DNA of 64,000 nt, from assembly GCA_016200545.1 (NCBI GenBank), contig JACQEO010000028.1, forward strand, positions 1 to 64,000, written 5' to 3'. The translations under genes and the position numbers were made by a program. Shown here one piece after another: positions 35,989-45,723 of this stretch (position 1 is its first letter; each line of letters starts with the position of its first letter). The DNA comes from Deltaproteobacteria bacterium (GTDB lineage: Bacteria > Desulfobacterota > Binatia > UTPRO1). The notes beneath the pieces are model-generated. The model made no database searches, had not been told where the DNA came from, and saw nothing but the letters and a program-made list of their open reading frames with translations.

Positions 35989-37319
35989 AGGGCGTGCACC
36001 AGCGCTTGGAACTGGCATCCACGGTCGGCGTAGTCGCGGAACATGTCGAAGCTCGCGCAGGCGGGCGAGAGCAGCACGGTGTCGCCCGCCGACGCGGTCG
36101 CCGCCGCGCGTGTCACCGCCTCCGCCAGACTGTCGACGAGCTCGACCGCGGTGGCGCCGCCGAGCGTACGCGCGAGCATCTCGCGCGCGGCGCCGAAGAG
36201 GATGGCGCGCTTCACGGCGCGCCGCACCGGCTCGGTCAGCAGGCCGTAGTCGCCGCCCTTGTCGATGCCGCCGGCGAGGAGGACGACGCTGCGATTGTGG
36301 CCCTCGAGCGACTTGATCAGGGCGCCGACGTTCGTCCCTTTAGAGTCGTCGATCCAGCGCACCCCGTCGTGCTCGCGCACCAACTCGATGCGATGCGGCA
36401 GGCCGTGGAACGCCTCCAGCGCCTCCTGCACCGCCGCCGGCGCGATGCCGACCGCACGCGCAGCAGCGATCGCCGCCATCATGTTCTCGCGGTTGTGTGC
36501 CCCGGTGAGCGCCACCCGGGCGAGTGGATAGACTTCCTCGCGTCCGTCGAGGCGCATGCGGATCGCGGCGGCGTCGGCGCGCAGCGCGACACCCTCGCCG
36601 GCGCCGAACCAGAGCGTCGCGGCGTGGAGCGCGGTCGCGTGCCGGCGGATCCACGGGTCGCCGCCGTTCACGATCGCGACGTCCTCGGCCGTTTGCCGCG
36701 CGAAGAGGCGGAGCTTGATCGCGCCGTAGGCGTCGAGGTCAGCGTAGCGGTCGAGGTGGTCCTCGGTGACGTTCAAGAGGACGCCGACGCGCGGCCGGAA
36801 GCGCTCGACCCATTCGAGCTGGAAGCTCGACACCTCGACGACCGCCATCGAGTGACGCCCGCCGACGGCGGTGATGAGCGGGGTACCGAGGTTGCCGCCG
36901 ACGAACGGACGCTCGCCGCCGGCGCGCAGCATCTCACCGAGGAGCGTCGTGGTGGTGCTCTTGCCGTTGGTGCCGGTCACGGCGAGGAGCGGGATCGCGA
37001 GCGCGCGTGCGGCCACCTCGATCTCGGCACGTATCGGGATGCCGCGCCGCACGGCCGCGCGCAGGAGCGGCGCGTCGGCGGCGACCCCCGGGCTCGGCAC
37101 CACGAGCGCGACGTCGGTGAGGTCGGCGAGGTCTTCGCCGCCGCAGCGCTGCTCGAGACGGGGATCCGTGGGCACGTCGCCGAGCTCCGCCGCCGGCCGC
37201 CGGTCGCTGACACGCACCCGCGCCCCCGCGCCGAGGAGGAAGCTCGTGACGGCGGCGCCGGTGCGGCCGTAGCCGATCACGAGGACGGTGCGATCGCGGT
37301 AGTCGTCGGCGTCGGGCAT
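35985..37319 (-). CDS. murD: UDP-MurNAc-L-Ala--D-glutamate ligase
   Basis: Adds D-Glu to UDP-MurNAc-L-Ala. About 444 residues. N-terminal VLVIGYGRTGAAVTSFLLGA, ATP loop LLAVTGTNGKSTTTTLLGEM, VVEVSSFQLEWV, NVTEDHLDRY and the C-terminal WIDDSKGTNVGALIKSLEG with LLSPACASFDMFRDYADRG. Starts 2 bp after mraY and overlaps ftsW by 4 bp. Confidence 0.96.
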   Translation of the reverse strand: MPDADDYRDRTVLVIGYGRTGAAVTSFLLGAGARVRVSDRRPAAELGDVPTDPRLEQRCGGEDLADLTDVALVVPSPGVAADAPLLRAAVRRGIPIRAEIEVAARALAIPLLAVTGTNGKSTTTTLLGEMLRAGGERPFVGGNLGTPLITAVGGRHSMAVVEVSSFQLEWVERFRPRVGVLLNVTEDHLDRYADLDAYGAIKLRLFARQTAEDVAIVNGGDPWIRRHATALHAATLWFGAGEGVALRADAAAIRMRLDGREEVYPLARVALTGAHNRENMMAAIAAARAVGIAPAAVQEALEAFHGLPHRIELVREHDGVRWIDDSKGTNVGALIKSLEGHNRSVVLLAGGIDKGGDYGLLTEPVRRAVKRAILFGAAREMLARTLGGATAVELVDSLAEAVTRAAATASAGDTVLLSPACASFDMFRDYADRGCQFQALVHAL

Positions 37320-37321
37320 CG

Positions 37322-38401
37322 TCAGCGGAGCTTCAACGTGCTGAGGGCCACGAGCGCGCAGATGATCGACACGATCCAGAAGCGCACGATGATGAGCGGC
37401 TCGGGCCACCCCTTGAGCTCGTAGTGGTGATGGATGGGTGCCATGCGGAAGATACGCTTGCCGCCCGTCCACTTGAAGTACGCCACCTGCGCGATCACCG
37501 ACAGCGCCTCGACGACGAAGATGGCCCCGACGATCACCAGCACGAGCTCGTGCTTGGTGATCAGCGCCACCATCGCGAGCGCGGCCCCGAGCGGCAGCGA
37601 GCCGACGTCGCCCATGAACATCTGCGCCGGATAGGCGTTGAACCAAAGGAAGCCGAGGCCCGCAGCGGCGAGCGCGCTGCAGAACACCGTCAGCTCGCCG
37701 GCGCCGGCGACGAACGGGATCTGGAGGTACTCGGCGAGCTTGACGTTGCCGGTGACGAACGCGAACACCGTATACGTGCCGGCCGCGATCATCACCGGGC
37801 CGATGGCGAGGCCGTCGAGGCCGTCGGTCAGGTTCACCGCGTTCGAGGCACCGACCACCACGAGCGCGGCGAACGGGAGGTAGAAGAAGCCGAGGTCGAC
37901 CTTGACGTTTTTGAAGAACGGCATCGCCACCGTCGGCTGGAAGTCCGGCACGAGGAACAGCAGCACGGCACCGAGCGTCGCGACCGCGCACTGGGCGAGG
38001 AACTTGTCGCGCGCCGCGAGGCCCGCCGAGCTGCCGTAGCGGAACTTCCGATAGTCGTCGACGAAGCCGATCGCGCCGAAGCCGAGCGTCACGAGGAGTA
38101 CCAGCCAGATGTACGGGTTGGCGAGGTCGGCAAGCAGCACGGTCGCGAGGACGAGGGAGAAGAGGATCAACGTCCCGCCCATCGTCGGCGTGCCCGCCTT
38201 CACCTTGTGACGCTCGGGCCCGTCGCTGCGAATCGGCTGGCCGACCTGATTCGCGCTGAGGCGGCGGATGAGCCCCGGGCCGAGCAGGAACGAGATCGAG
38301 AGCGCCATCAGCGCCGCGAGCAGACTCCGAAAGGTGGTGTAGCGGAAGACGTTGAAGATCGTGTAGGTCGTGTGCAGCGAGTACAGGGCATGGTAGAGCA
38401 T
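37322..38401 (-). CDS. mraY: phospho-MurNAc-pentapeptide translocase
   Basis: Membrane enzyme that attaches phospho-MurNAc-pentapeptide to undecaprenyl phosphate, giving lipid I. About 359 residues, ten spans. [16 protein letters not shown] is the N-terminal signature, [13 protein letters not shown] has the catalytic aspartates, [16 protein letters not shown] and [19 protein letters not shown] line the active site, and [15 protein letters not shown] is the HHH loop. The ATG is 1 bp beyond the murF stop. Confidence 0.96.
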   Translation of the reverse strand: MLYHALYSLHTTYTIFNVFRYTTFRSLLAALMALSISFLLGPGLIRRLSANQVGQPIRSDGPERHKVKAGTPTMGGTLILFSLVLATVLLADLANPYIWLVLLVTLGFGAIGFVDDYRKFRYGSSAGLAARDKFLAQCAVATLGAVLLFLVPDFQPTVAMPFFKNVKVDLGFFYLPFAALVVVGASNAVNLTDGLDGLAIGPVMIAAGTYTVFAFVTGNVKLAEYLQIPFVAGAGELTVFCSALAAAGLGFLWFNAYPAQMFMGDVGSLPLGAALAMVALITKHELVLVIVGAIFVVEALSVIAQVAYFKWTGGKRIFRMAPIHHHYELKGWPEPLIIVRFWIVSIICALVALSTLKLR

Positions 38402-38402
38402 G

Positions 38403-39812
38403 TCACTCCGCGGCGCCGAGGAGACGCACCACTTCCTCCATTCGTTGACCGCGCGAGCCTTTGACGAGCACCCAGTCGCCGGCACGCGCGGCGTCGGTGA
38501 CGGCCGCTGCGAGCGCGGCGTGCGTCGGCAGCACCTGCACGGCGTCCGTCGCAAGGCCGGCTGCGGCCGCCAGCGCGCCCTCGGCGGTCGCGCCGGCGTG
38601 CTCCCCGAAGAGATAGAGCGCGTCGATCCCGAGCTCGGCGACGAGGCGTCCGATCGCCCGATGCAGCTCCGTGCTGGCGGCGCCGAGCTCGAGCATGTCG
38701 CCGAGGACCGCGAGGCGGCGGCGCGCCGGCGCCTCGCGCAAGCTGCGCAGCGCCGCGGTCACCGACGCCGGGTTGGCGTTGTAGCTGTCGTCGACGACGG
38801 TGACGCCGTTCGCGAGCACGCGGACGCGCATGCGGCTACCGACCGGCAGCGCCGCACCGAGCCCGACCACGATCGCCTCGATGCCGACGCCGACGGCATG
38901 CGCCGCCGCCGCGGCAGCGAGGGCGTTGGCGACGTTGTGGCGGCCGGCGATCCGCAGCTGCACCTCCGCCGTGGCGCGTCCCGCGCGCAACCGAAAAGCG
39001 GCGATACCGTGCGCGTCGACGCGGACGTCCTCGGCGCACACCTCGGTCGCGGCGGTGTCGCCCGCGACGGCGAAGCGGACGACGCGGCCGGGAAACGCGT
39101 CGCCGAGTGCCGCGACGTGTGGATCGTCGGCGTTGACGATCGCGACCGCGTCGCGGCGCATGCGCGCGAACAGCTCGCCCTTGGCACGGGCCACACCGGC
39201 GATTGAGCCCAGGCCCTCGAGATGGGCGGGTGCGACGTTGGTGATCACGCCGACGTCGGGGTCGGCGATCTCGGCGAGCCGCCAGATCTCTCCCGGGGCG
39301 TTCATCCCCATCTCGACGACGGCGTGATGCTCGCCGCCGGCGAGCCGTAAGAGCGTCAGCGGCACCCCGATCAGGTTGTTGAGATTCACTTGCGTCTTCA
39401 GCACGCCGGCGGCACCTCCCGCCGCGGCGAGGATCTCCGCCAGCATCTCCTTCGTCGTCGTCTTGCCGTTCGAGCCGGTGACGGCGAGCACGCAGGGCGC
39501 GAGGCGATGGCGCAGATCGGCCGCCAGGTCCTGAAGGGCGCGCAACGTGTCGGGCACGACCAGGACGGTGAGATCGTCGAGCGCCTCCAGGTCCGCCGGC
39601 ACGCGCTCGACGACGACACCCGCGGCACCGGCGCCCGCCGCCTCGGCGACGAAATGATGGGCGTCGAAGCGCTCGCCGCGCAACGCCACGAAGAGCGCGC
39701 CGGGGACGAGCCGCCGCGAGTCGGTCGCGACACACGGAAACGTGGCGGGGCGCCCGCGGCGGTGCACGTCGGCGCCGGTCGCCCGCACCACGTCGGCGAG
39801 GCGCCAGATCAC
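38403..39812 (-). CDS. murF: UDP-MurNAc-tripeptide--D-alanyl-D-alanine ligase
   Basis: Completes the UDP-MurNAc-pentapeptide by adding D-Ala-D-Ala. About 469 residues. [20 protein letters not shown] (UDP-binding), ATP loop [59 protein letters not shown], and the C-terminal [14 protein letters not shown]. The GTG start overlaps the murE stop as GTGA. Confidence 0.95.
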   Translation of the reverse strand: MIWRLADVVRATGADVHRRGRPATFPCVATDSRRLVPGALFVALRGERFDAHHFVAEAAGAGAAGVVVERVPADLEALDDLTVLVVPDTLRALQDLAADLRHRLAPCVLAVTGSNGKTTTKEMLAEILAAAGGAAGVLKTQVNLNNLIGVPLTLLRLAGGEHHAVVEMGMNAPGEIWRLAEIADPDVGVITNVAPAHLEGLGSIAGVARAKGELFARMRRDAVAIVNADDPHVAALGDAFPGRVVRFAVAGDTAATEVCAEDVRVDAHGIAAFRLRAGRATAEVQLRIAGRHNVANALAAAAAAHAVGVGIEAIVVGLGAALPVGSRMRVRVLANGVTVVDDSYNANPASVTAALRSLREAPARRRLAVLGDMLELGAASTELHRAIGRLVAELGIDALYLFGEHAGATAEGALAAAAGLATDAVQVLPTHAALAAAVTDAARAGDWVLVKGSRGQRMEEVVRLLGAAE

Positions 39813-41344
39813 GCGCGCGTCTCCGCGAGCGCGCGCCGCGCTTCGGTGCCGTCGTCGAACGGGAGCTTGGTCGTGCCGACGATCTGGTAGTCCTCGTGCC
39901 CTTTCCCGGCGATGACGACGCAATCCCCCGCGCGCGCCGCGCCGATCACGGCCGCGATCGCGCGCGCGCGCGCGGGCTCGACGACGTAGCCGCGACGCGC
40001 GTCGGTGATCGCCGTGAGACGCGCGAGGCCGCCGGCGCCGAGCCCGGGCTCGGCGTCGGCGATGATCGCGAGTGGATCCTCGGTACGGGGGTTGTCGGAC
40101 GTGAGGACGGCAAGGTCGACGGCACGCGCCACCGCTTCCCCCATGAGCGGACGCTTGCCACGGTCGCGGTCGCCGCCGCATCCGAACACGCAGAGGAGGC
40201 GGCCCGTGACCATCGGCCGCAGGGACCCGAGCACGCCGGCGAGCGCCTCCGGCGTGTGCGCGAAGTCGACGAGCACCGTGAAGCGCTGGCCGGCGTGCAC
40301 CGGCTCGAGCCGTCCCGGCACGCCGGGAAAGGTCTCGACCGCGCGCGCGATTGCCGCGACCGGCGTGCCGAGCGCGTGCGCCGTCGCCGCCGCCGCGAGG
40401 ACGTTCTCGACGTGACCCGCGCCGATCAGCGGGCTCCGGATAGGGATGCGCTCGTCACCGAGCACGAGCTCGAACGTCGAGCCGTCGAGCGTCATCGTGA
40501 GCCGCTCGGCGCGGACGTCGCCGCCCTCGCCGAAGGTGCGTGCCGGGACCGTGAGGCTGTCGCGCAGCGCGCGTACGCGTGCATCGGCGGCGTTCAACAC
40601 CGCCATCCGGCCTACCTTGGGGCTCGCCTCGAGCGCGCGGAAGAGCCGGGCCTTGGCGCGAAAGTAGTCGTCGGTGTCGCGATGGAAGTCGAGGTGATCG
40701 CGGCCGAGATTGGTGAAGACCGCCGCGTCCCACGCGATTCCGTCGACGCGGTCCTGCACCAACGCGTGCGAGGACACCTCCATCGCAACGTGCGTGCCGC
40801 CGCGCGCGCGCATGGTCGCGAGTCGCGCGAAGAGCTCGGGCGCCGCCGGCGTGGTGAGCGGCGCGGGCTCGGCCTCACCGCCGAACCGGTAGCTGATCGT
40901 GCCGAGGACGCCGGGCCGGAGGCCGGCGACTTGCCACATCGCTTCGAGGAGATAGCTGACGGTGGTCTTGCCGTTCGTCCCGGTGATGCCGACCATCGTG
41001 AGGTCGCGGGCCGGATCGCCGTGGAACCGCGCCGCAGCGCGTGCCAGCAGACGCGCCGGCTCGGACGTCTCGACCCAGATCCCGACTTCGGGCGCACCGC
41101 TGCTATCCACCACGACGGCGACGGCACCGCGGGCGCGCGCCTCGGCGAGGTAGCGCGCGCCGGTGGTGCGTGTGCCCGGGAGGGCGACAAAGAGATCGCC
41201 CGCCGTCACCGTGCGCGAATCGGTGCTGATGCCGCGCACGACGACGTCGCGGTCGCCGTGGACCGTAGCCCGCACGTCTCCCAAATTCTGTAGAAGCTCG
41301 CCGAGCGTCACCCCGGGCGCGGCGGCGAGCGCGGCGGCCGTCAT
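39809..41344 (-). CDS. murE: UDP-MurNAc-L-Ala-D-Glu--meso-diaminopimelate ligase
   Basis: Adds the third stem residue. About 511 residues. GISTDSRTVTAGDLFVALPG binds the UDP end, MVGITGTNGKTTVSYLLEAM the ATP, and GTHVAMEVSSHALVQDRVDG is conserved. LTSDNPRTEDPLAI contains DNPR, the motif typical of enzymes that use meso-diaminopimelate rather than lysine. The ATG overlaps the ftsI stop. The C-terminal domain ends with CVVIAGKGHEDYQI. Confidence 0.96.
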   Translation of the reverse strand: MTAAALAAAPGVTLGELLQNLGDVRATVHGDRDVVVRGISTDSRTVTAGDLFVALPGTRTTGARYLAEARARGAVAVVVDSSGAPEVGIWVETSEPARLLARAAARFHGDPARDLTMVGITGTNGKTTVSYLLEAMWQVAGLRPGVLGTISYRFGGEAEPAPLTTPAAPELFARLATMRARGGTHVAMEVSSHALVQDRVDGIAWDAAVFTNLGRDHLDFHRDTDDYFRAKARLFRALEASPKVGRMAVLNAADARVRALRDSLTVPARTFGEGGDVRAERLTMTLDGSTFELVLGDERIPIRSPLIGAGHVENVLAAAATAHALGTPVAAIARAVETFPGVPGRLEPVHAGQRFTVLVDFAHTPEALAGVLGSLRPMVTGRLLCVFGCGGDRDRGKRPLMGEAVARAVDLAVLTSDNPRTEDPLAIIADAEPGLGAGGLARLTAITDARRGYVVEPARARAIAAVIGAARAGDCVVIAGKGHEDYQIVGTTKLPFDDGTEARRALAETRA

Positions 41345-43260
41345 AGTACGCCGCTCGTCGGTGCGAGGTTCAGCGTCAGGGCCTTTCCCGGCGCCGCCGA
41401 CGCGCCCGGTGGCGGCGTCTGGCTGGCGACGTAGCCGCTGCCGACGACCCGCACCGCCCATCCGAGATCGCGGGCGCGCTCCAGCGCCGACCGCATGCTG
41501 AGACCGATGAAGGACGGCATGCCGGCGGGCGCGCTCGGTGGCGGTTCCGGCGCCGGCACGGCCACGCTCGCCTCCTGGATCTCGGGGGGTGGTGGCGAGG
41601 CGCTGACGCCCAGGCGCTCCATCGCCGCCGTGGCAATCTCAGCGAAGACCGGCGCGGCGACGATACCGCCATAGGACGACGTCTCCGGCTCGTCGAGGAG
41701 CGCCAAGATCACGACCCGCGGCGCCTCCGCGGGAAGAAATCCGACGAAGGACGCGATGCGCGCGTGCGCTGAGTAGCGACCGGTCCCCGCCTCGATCTTC
41801 TGCGCGGTACCGGTCTTGCCGGCGACGCGGAATCCCGCGACGCGCGCCCGCATGCCGGTGCCGCCTTCGTCCAGGACTCGCTCGAGCATCGTCGTCACCG
41901 TCGCCGCCGTTTCGGGACGCATTACGCGCCGTACGACGGTGGGGCGATGCTCCCACACCACTTCGCCGTCGGGTGCGACCGCGCGCATGCCGACGTAGGG
42001 CTTCATGAGCAACCCGCCGTTGGCGATCGCGGCGAAGGCACGCGCCATCTGCAGCGGGGTCACCGCGACCCCCTGTCCGAAGCTCGTCGTGATGAGGGCG
42101 ATGTGCGACCAGTCGCTCAGCGGCCGCAGCATGCCGCCGACCTCGCCGGGGAGGTCGATGCCGGTCGGCCGGCCGATCTCGAGCGCGGTCAGGAAGTCGA
42201 AGAAGCGCTCGCGGCCGAGCCGCTCGCCGATCTTCGCGGCGCCGATGTTGCTCGAGACTTGCAGGACTTCCGCGACCGAGAGCCAGCCGTGACTGCCGTG
42301 GTCGTGGATGATCCACTTGCCCACGGAATAGTGGCCGTTCTCGCAGAAGACCATCTCGGCGGGCCGCACGACGCCGTGCTCGATCGCCGCCGCCGCGAGC
42401 AGCGGCTTGAACGTGGAACCGGGCTCATAGAAGTCGGTCACGGCGCGATTGCGACGCCGCGAGAAGCTCGCCGTCGCGCGATGGTTGGGGTCGAAGCTGG
42501 GTGCGTTGGCGAGCGCGAGCAGCTCGCCGGTCGACGGGTCGAGGACGATCGCGGTCCCGGCGCGCGCGCGCGACTCGCGCACGCCGCGCTCGAGGGCGCG
42601 TTCGGCGACGTCCTGGATGCCGAGGTCGAGAGTCACCTGCACGCTTGCGCCTTGCATCTCCTGCGGCGCCTCGACGCCGTCGGTGAGGATCTCGCGCCCG
42701 CGTGCGTCGCGCTCGACCTCGAGCGTCCGGGGCTCGCCGCGGAGATCGCGCTCGTAGTAGCGCTCGACACCTTCGAGGCCCTGGAGGTCGACGCCGGCGA
42801 TCCCGATGACATGCGCTGCCGCCGACTCGTGGGGATAGAAGCGCCGCGCCTCGGTCAAGTCGCCGACGCCCTCGAGCTTCAGCGCCTCGACGAGGTCACG
42901 CTGACGGGGGCTCGCGGCGCGCTTCAGCCACACGAACGGGGCGTCGCTGCCGAGCTTCGCCGCGATCTGTTGCGGGCGGAGGCCGAGCGTCGCGAGTGCG
43001 CTCTGCACGCGAGCGCGATCGGTGACACGCCGCGGGCGCAGGAAGATCGACGGGCGGTCGACGCTCGAGGCAAGGGTCTCGCCGTGGCGGTCGAGGATCG
43101 CGCCGCGGTGCGCGGAGATCTGCACCTGCTCGCGCTGCTGTTGCCGCGCCATGCGCGCGAGCCCCGGACTGTCCGTCAGCGTGAGGTGCACGATACGCAC
43201 CGCGACCATGACGAGCAGTACCGCGATGCCGCCGGCGACGGCGATGATGCGCGTCTTCAT
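41341..43260 (-). CDS. ftsI: septal transpeptidase FtsI (PBP3) with C-terminal PASTA domain
   Basis: 639 residues. One N-terminal membrane span (IIAVAGGIAVLLVMVAVRIV), a pedestal domain (RGAILDRHGETLASSVDRPS), then the transpeptidase: Ser in DFYEPGSTFKPLLAAAAIEH, SSN in LQVSSNIGAAKIGERLG, KTG in VAGKTGTAQKIE. After a Pro-rich linker the C-terminus (about 570-639, PSFIGLSMRSALERARDLGW and VASQTPPPGA) is a PASTA domain, absent from the E. coli enzyme but known in other phyla. It crosslinks septal peptidoglycan with FtsW. Confidence 0.95.
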   Translation of the reverse strand: MKTRIIAVAGGIAVLLVMVAVRIVHLTLTDSPGLARMARQQQREQVQISAHRGAILDRHGETLASSVDRPSIFLRPRRVTDRARVQSALATLGLRPQQIAAKLGSDAPFVWLKRAASPRQRDLVEALKLEGVGDLTEARRFYPHESAAAHVIGIAGVDLQGLEGVERYYERDLRGEPRTLEVERDARGREILTDGVEAPQEMQGASVQVTLDLGIQDVAERALERGVRESRARAGTAIVLDPSTGELLALANAPSFDPNHRATASFSRRRNRAVTDFYEPGSTFKPLLAAAAIEHGVVRPAEMVFCENGHYSVGKWIIHDHGSHGWLSVAEVLQVSSNIGAAKIGERLGRERFFDFLTALEIGRPTGIDLPGEVGGMLRPLSDWSHIALITTSFGQGVAVTPLQMARAFAAIANGGLLMKPYVGMRAVAPDGEVVWEHRPTVVRRVMRPETAATVTTMLERVLDEGGTGMRARVAGFRVAGKTGTAQKIEAGTGRYSAHARIASFVGFLPAEAPRVVILALLDEPETSSYGGIVAAPVFAEIATAAMERLGVSASPPPPEIQEASVAVPAPEPPPSAPAGMPSFIGLSMRSALERARDLGWAVRVVGSGYVASQTPPPGASAAPGKALTLNLAPTSGVL

Positions 43261-43270
43261 CGGCCGCCGC

Positions 43271-43642
43271 TCATGGTCTGGTCACGATCTGGCCCGGCGC
43301 GGGCGGCCCCATCCCGAGGCGACCGTGCGCCACCTCTTCGAGGCGGCGCGGCGAGGTACGCGTCGCGATCTCGATCTGCAGCTCGCGCTGCTCCTGCTCG
43401 AGTCGGCGCTCGATCTGGCGCGCCGTCGAGAGGTCGTATCCCGTGTGGACCAGCTGCAGGCGCACCCAGACGAGCGCCAGCGCGACGGCCAACGCCGCGA
43501 GGGCCCCGAGTCCGAGCTGACGCCCGAGCCGGCGCTCCAGCGCGGTCACACGCCGGCGGACCGCGGCGACGCCGCCACGCGCCCCACGCGGCGCCGCGGC
43601 AACGTGGCTAATCCAGCTCGTCGGGGCGCCGACCGCGCTCAT
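43271..43642 (-). CDS. ftsL: cell division protein FtsL
   Basis: About 123 residues: basic cytoplasmic N-terminus, one membrane span (LGLGALAALAVALALVWVRL), then a periplasmic coiled coil (ARQIERRLEQEQRELQIEIA) and LEEVAHGRLGMGPPAPGQIV, typical of the FtsL/LysM-less family. The start overlaps the rsmH stop as ATGA, and ftsI follows after 10 bp. The family is poorly conserved, so position and topology carry the call. Confidence 0.85.
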   Translation of the reverse strand: MSAVGAPTSWISHVAAAPRGARGGVAAVRRRVTALERRLGRQLGLGALAALAVALALVWVRLQLVHTGYDLSTARQIERRLEQEQRELQIEIATRTSPRRLEEVAHGRLGMGPPAPGQIVTRP

Positions 43643-44580
43643 GCGGCGGACTCCAGCACCTCGACGGCACGCAAGCGGGCGCTGCGCGCACGACGATTCT
43701 CCGCCACCTCCTCCGTCGACGGCGTCACCACCTTGCGCGTCAGCAGGCGGACGCGCGCCCGCGCGCCGCACCCGCAGCGCGGCAGCGCCGGGGGGCACCG
43801 GCAGGACGACGCCCACTCTTGGAATGCGCGCTTCACCCGGCGATCCTCGAGCGAATGATACGCAATGATCACGAGCCGCGCACCCGGACGTAGCCACTCG
43901 AGGGCCTCCCCGAGGAAGGCGTCGAGGTGGTCGAGCTCACCATTGACAACGATGCGCAAAGCCTGGAACACCCGGGTCGCGGGATGGAGGGAGCCACGAC
44001 GAGGGGCCACGCGCGCGACGAGGTCGGCGAGAGCCACGGTGTCGGTGATCGGTCGGCGCACGCGCTCGGCGACGATGGCGCGCGCGATGCGTCGCGCCGA
44101 CGGCTCCTCACCGTAGCGCCACAAGAGCTCCGTGAGCGCGCGCTCATCGGACGTCGCCAGCACGTCGGCCGCGGACGGCCCTTCGCCGGGCGTCATGCGC
44201 ATGTCGAGTGGACCGCCGGCGCGAAAGCCGAAGCCGCGGGTAGGGTCGTCGAGCTGGCGAGAGGAGACACCGAGGTCCAGAAGGATGCCGTCGACGCGGT
44301 CCCAGCCCACCTGCGCCAGCGCCGCGCCCAGCTCGTCGAAGTTCCCGTGATAGGTACGGAATCGTCCGCCGAAGATCGAGAGCCGCTCGGCGGTGGCAGC
44401 AAGCGTCAGCGAGTCGCGATCGACTCCCAAGACCTCGAGGGTCGGTTCGGCCTCGAACAACCGCTGCGTGTGGCCGCCGTCACCGAGGGTTCCATCCACG
44501 TAGCGCGCGCGCGGCCGTACGCGTAGATACGCGAGGACCTCGTGCGCCAGTACCGACACATGTCGCCGACTTTCCGGCAT
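43639..44580 (-). CDS. rsmH: 16S rRNA (cytosine1402-N4)-methyltransferase
   Basis: SAM-dependent methyltransferase acting on the ribosomal P site. About 313 residues. HVSVLAHEVLAYLRVRPRAR, then SAM-binding YVDGTLGDGGHTQRLFEAEP, DGILLDLGVSSRQLDDPTRG and FGFRAGGPLDMRM. VVNGELDHLDAFL, IIAYHSLEDRRVKRAFQEWA are also diagnostic. The ATG of MPESRRHV follows a G-run; an earlier in-frame GTG/ATG 16 codons upstream is less likely. Confidence 0.95.
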   Translation of the reverse strand: MPESRRHVSVLAHEVLAYLRVRPRARYVDGTLGDGGHTQRLFEAEPTLEVLGVDRDSLTLAATAERLSIFGGRFRTYHGNFDELGAALAQVGWDRVDGILLDLGVSSRQLDDPTRGFGFRAGGPLDMRMTPGEGPSAADVLATSDERALTELLWRYGEEPSARRIARAIVAERVRRPITDTVALADLVARVAPRRGSLHPATRVFQALRIVVNGELDHLDAFLGEALEWLRPGARLVIIAYHSLEDRRVKRAFQEWASSCRCPPALPRCGCGARARVRLLTRKVVTPSTEEVAENRRARSARLRAVEVLESAA

Positions 44581-44651
44581 CCCCCCATCCGAGCCCCACG
44601 CGGGGAACGGCCGAAGTTGGCTCGACACGTCGACTCACCTTGGAATAGAAA

Positions 44652-44693
44652 GGCGCGCCCGGTGACCCCCCGGTCCGCTACTCCGGGCGCGCC
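44652..44693 (-). terminator. hairpin between mraZ and rsmH (possible attenuator)
   Basis: GGCGCGCCCGG (44652-44662) and CCGGGCGCGCC (44683-44693) form a perfect 11-bp stem with a 20-nt loop. On the minus strand it is followed directly by TTTCTATT, a modest U-run. It lies 47 bp after mraZ and before rsmH in the same transcript direction, so it could limit read-through from the mraZ promoter into the division genes. Confidence 0.5.
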
Positions 44694-44740
44694 CCTCTTC
44701 CTCCACCACCCCTCCGCCACCACCACATCGACGGGCAAGG

Positions 44741-45187
44741 TCAGATCCCGAGGTCTTGGTACATCGCCGGATTCGCGGCGGCCTCGGCGTCGTGCTCACC
44801 CTCAACCTTCACCCAACTCTCCTGATCCATCAGCCGAAATCGTGAATGCACCCCGAGAAAGACGACGTCCTTCTTGAGCGCCGCGTGTTGTCGAAGCACC
44901 GGCGGCAGCAGAATGCGGCCGGCGGCGTCGAGCTCGCAACGATGCGATCGGGCCAGGTACCCCATCTCGAACTTGACCGCGTCGGCGCCGAAGCGCGGCA
45001 GCGCGGAGAACTTATCGAGCAGCTTCTGCCACTCCCCCTGGGGATAGAGATCGAGGCAGCGGTGTCCGTAGACCGTGTAGGGCGCGACCACCAACCGCGG
45101 ATCCCCGAGCAACACGTCACGGAACTGGGCCGGGATGCTGATCCGACCCTTGGCGTCGATCGTGTGGTCAAAGCGCCCGAAAAACAC
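44741..45187 (-). CDS. mraZ: division/cell wall cluster transcriptional regulator MraZ
   Basis: 148 residues with two AbrB-like MraZ repeats: FFGRFDHTIDAKGRISIPAQ near the N-terminus and CELDAAGRILLPPVLRQHAA in the second half, each with the DxxGR motif. Family members bind TGGG repeats at their own promoter and repress the cluster. GTG start at 45187. Three TGGG boxes lie at 45227-45250 just upstream, and the promoter at 45256-45284. Confidence 0.95.
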   Translation of the reverse strand: MFFGRFDHTIDAKGRISIPAQFRDVLLGDPRLVVAPYTVYGHRCLDLYPQGEWQKLLDKFSALPRFGADAVKFEMGYLARSHRCELDAAGRILLPPVLRQHAALKKDVVFLGVHSRFRLMDQESWVKVEGEHDAEAAANPAMYQDLGI

Positions 45188-45225
45188 TGGAGAGTCCCAC
45201 TCGTCGACGTTCTCAAACTCTTATT

Positions 45226-45250
45226 TCCCACTTCATCCCACCTAAGCCCA
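45226..45250 (-). promoter_or_regulatory. MraZ-binding boxes
   Basis: On the minus strand TGGGC-TTAGG-TGGGA-TGAAG-TGGGA places three TGGG boxes exactly 10 bp apart, immediately downstream of the -10 element. A fourth TGGG occurs at 45196-45199. Spaced TGGGN repeats are the known MraZ operator, so autoregulation of the division cluster is expected. Confidence 0.8.
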
Positions 45251-45255
45251 CAGGG

Positions 45256-45284
45256 CGTATAGGCGACGGTTTCCAACGTGTCAA
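45256..45284 (-). promoter_or_regulatory. sigma70-type promoter of the mraZ/division cluster
   Basis: TTGACA (45279-45284) and TATACG (45256-45261) on the minus strand are separated by 17 bp. It is the best consensus-like promoter in the window and lies 69 bp upstream of the mraZ GTG, overlapping the start of the TGGG box array. Confidence 0.8.
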
Positions 45285-45362
45285 GGAAAATTTTCATCCG
45301 CCCGAAATTTCTCTGCGGCCGGCGAAAACGCTGCCCAGAGCGGCGGAAAATGGAAGCGCGAT

Positions 45363-45722
45363 CCAGACCGGATCTGTAAGCCGGATTCTGTCCCTCCCAA
45401 AAGGAGGCGACGGTCATTCCTCTAGGCCGTCCATTACTGGACGGCTCCAGCGACCATACCCGAGGGTCTTGAGGCGGGCCGCCCAACCCTCTTATTTGGT
45501 CTTGCTCCGAGTGGGGTTTGCCGAGCATCCTGGGTCACCCCGGGACCTGGTGAGCTCTTACCTCACCGTTTCACCTTGACCGACACCGAAGCGCCGGCCG
45601 TCTGCTTTCTGTGGCACTTTCCCCGCCTCACGACGGGCCGCCGTTAACGGCCACTCTGCCCTACGGAGTCCGGACTTTCCTCGCCTCCGGTCATGGAGGC
45701 GCGACCGCCCGATCCGGTCTGG
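45363..45722 (-). ncRNA. rnpB: RNase P RNA (type A)
   Basis: About 360 nt. Ends pair as P1 (CCAGACCGGATC at the 5' end with GATCCGGTCTGG at the 3' end, 12 bp). The universally conserved core GAGGAAAGTCCGGACTCC is near the 5' end, GAAAGTGCCACAGAAA in the middle, and AGAGGAATGACCGTC with ACAGAATCCGGCTTA near the 3' end. GGTAAGAGCTCACC is also typical. This is the catalytic RNA that matures tRNA 5' ends. Its 5' end abuts palindromic repeat C at 45724. Confidence 0.95.
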
Positions 45723-45723
45723 T

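Noticed and set aside
36000..37424. Long plus-strand frames antisense to murD, mraY and murE
   Set aside because: Shadow frames of confirmed mur genes; low-complexity translations.
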